Origin: Paenibacillus dendritiformis
GTDB lineage: Bacteria > Bacillota > Bacilli > Paenibacillales > Paenibacillaceae
Direction of reading: 5' to 3'
Length of the DNA stretch: 64,000 nt
Assembly: GCF_945605565.1 (NCBI RefSeq)
Contig: NZ_OX216966.1
Location: forward strand, 2,181,501-2,245,500
This document shows, piece after piece, positions 63,335 through 64,000 of this stretch. A program made the position numbers and the translations under genes. The notes beneath the pieces were generated by a model, which saw only the letters and a list, made by a program, of their open reading frames with translations, did not search any database and was not told the DNA's origin. The number at the start of each line of letters is the position of its first letter. Position 1 is the first letter of the stretch.

Positions 63335-63802
63335 AGCTGCCCCTCCTCTAAGATGTTTGCACAAACAGATTCGACATTAATTAAGGAAATTCGACATCCT
63401 CTCTATTCTATTTATCGCCCAAAAAAAGGTCTTTCTTAATACCTATTATAAGTAGAAGGGAGTTTTCTCCTGAATAATTTTGCATTTCATATTTTGCTTG
63501 AAGATTAGGTCTTTGGTCATGATAGACAGCTTGATGGAAACAGCGGCAATCTTTTCGGAGCAGCGTCATCCGCGATTGCATAGGCAAAAGCGATTGGTTG
63601 TCCAGCAATATAAAGCTGGAGGAATCGTTCTTTATGCTCGGAAATATATAAATATACAAAATTAATGAAATTGAGATAAATGTTTTAGTGATCGATGCGA
63701 GTGTTTTTAGTATAATAGTCATATAAAAGTGGGTATGTAGGACGTTCGAATGAGGTTCGGACATTACTCCCTTACTGTCGGAAAGGGGCGAAAGATACAA
63801 AG
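63335..63802. other. Region between divergent chemoreceptor and cheX-like genes
   Basis: It holds the SigD-like promoter of the chemoreceptor at 63412-63438 and a TATAAT-type -10 box near 63708 pointing at the cheX-like gene, with no convincing -35. Short frames on both strands lack ribosome binding sites. Confidence 0.4.
63412..63438 (-). promoter_or_regulatory. SigD-type (flagellar/chemotaxis) promoter of the chemoreceptor
   Basis: On the minus strand TAAG (63438-63435), a 15-bp spacer and GGCGATAA (63419-63412), against the SigD consensus TAAA-N15-GCCGATAT. It fits the usual control of chemotaxis genes. Confidence 0.6.
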
Positions 63803-64000
63803 ATGAAAGCCGAGTGGATTCATCCTTTTTTGCAATCGGCGTGCACGGTCATTGAGCAAGTCGTGCAAGTCCGTCCGGAACGGGGAGAACTTGAGATGCT
63901 ATCTTGGAGCGGGTCTCATGATTTTCGTATCCAGATAGGGATGACAGGGCAATTATCGGGCCATGTGGCGTTCGGATTAAATGAAGATGTTGCGATTAAG
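63803..64000 (+). CDS. cheX: CheX-like chemotaxis phosphatase (3' truncated by window edge)
   Basis: The frame from ATG 63803 is open to the window end (66 codons). It begins MKAEWIHPFLQSACTVIEQVV and continues with an Ile/Gly-rich beta region (FRIQIGMTGQLSGHVAFGLNED), which matches the start of CheX/CheC-family proteins that dephosphorylate CheY-P. The active-site helix (ExxN) would lie beyond the window. The ribosome binding site is weak (AAAGGGG is too far upstream). The neighbouring chemoreceptor supports the call. Confidence 0.7.
   Translation, partial: MKAEWIHPFLQSACTVIEQVVQVRPERGELEMLSWSGSHDFRIQIGMTGQLSGHVAFGLNEDVAIK

Noticed and set aside
63408..63800. 130-codon minus-strand frame between the chemoreceptor and cheX-like gene
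   Set aside because: It would overlap the SigD-like promoter, lacks a ribosome binding site and has no recognisable protein features.

Overview
The window looks like chromosomal DNA from a low-to-mid GC, endospore-former-type Firmicute, most likely a Paenibacillus. This genus call is an inference from gene content: HemQ-type haem synthesis, DnaB/DnaI helicase loaders, a Bacillus-type sdhCAB operon, a ydaO/yuaA c-di-AMP riboswitch ahead of ktrBA, YesM/YesN-type two-component control of a sugar ABC transporter, and strong AGGAGG ribosome binding sites with several TTG/GTG starts. No rRNA, tRNA, CRISPR array or prophage was seen.

Layout. 1-4.1 kb: a 5'-truncated small gene, then an MFS transporter, a LysR regulator and a PrpF-family isomerase around a likely LysR operator. 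4.1-5.5 kb: hemQ and a YuiB-like membrane protein, divergently transcribed. 5.5-6.6 kb: a gene-poor stretch with dispersed hairpin repeats and a degenerate tandem array. 6.6-9.8 kb: a giant secreted chitinase built as a tandem duplication of CBM5-FnIII-GH18. 9.8-12 kb: an ABC-F ribosome-protection gene behind a long leader that can fold either a terminator ending at the start codon or a 14-bp long-range antiterminator. 12.1-14.7 kb: dnaB-dnaI. 14.7-16.8 kb: marR plus an MFS exporter with three related operator palindromes. 17.0-20.1 kb: a 49-aa membrane protein, trxA and an enlarged uvrC. 20.1-21.0 kb: a non-coding array of eight 48-bp units. 21.0-24.4 kb: a Tm-1-like (UPF0261) and TIM-barrel enzyme pair preceded by an AraC regulator whose sensor domain is a paralogue of the TIM-barrel enzyme. 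24.5-30.5 kb: a CPBP protease, the c-di-AMP riboswitch with ktrBA, a zinc-ribbon membrane protein and a LysR regulator. 30.8-34.1 kb: sdhCAB. 34.1-34.7 kb: a 46-bp tandem array and another dispersed repeat. 34.8-48.9 kb: mixed housekeeping and accessory genes (DUF1871-like, ALDH, phosphoesterase, MerR, TrmO, HisJ, LysR, DUF4127, UMF1-type MFS, Ca2+ P-type ATPase, zinc phospholipase C-like). 49.0-58.8 kb: a glycan-use locus (YesM/YesN, solute-binding protein, two permeases, sulfatase, GH125 alpha-mannosidase). 58.9-61.2 kb: an apparently intact IS3-family element and an IS1182-type remnant amid dispersed repeats. 61.3-64 kb: a methyl-accepting chemotaxis protein with a SigD-like promoter and the start of a CheX-like gene.

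The most notable points are the ABC-F leader switch, the enzyme-derived AraC sensor of the Tm-1-like cluster, the duplicated chitinase, a GH125-sulfatase-ABC locus, a MerR-type 19-bp-spacer promoter ahead of trmO, and the repeat families (48-bp, 46-bp and 43-bp arrays, and CTGCA/TGCAG hairpin repeats found in four intergenic places). All functions are inferred from sequence motifs read by eye; no database search was run.
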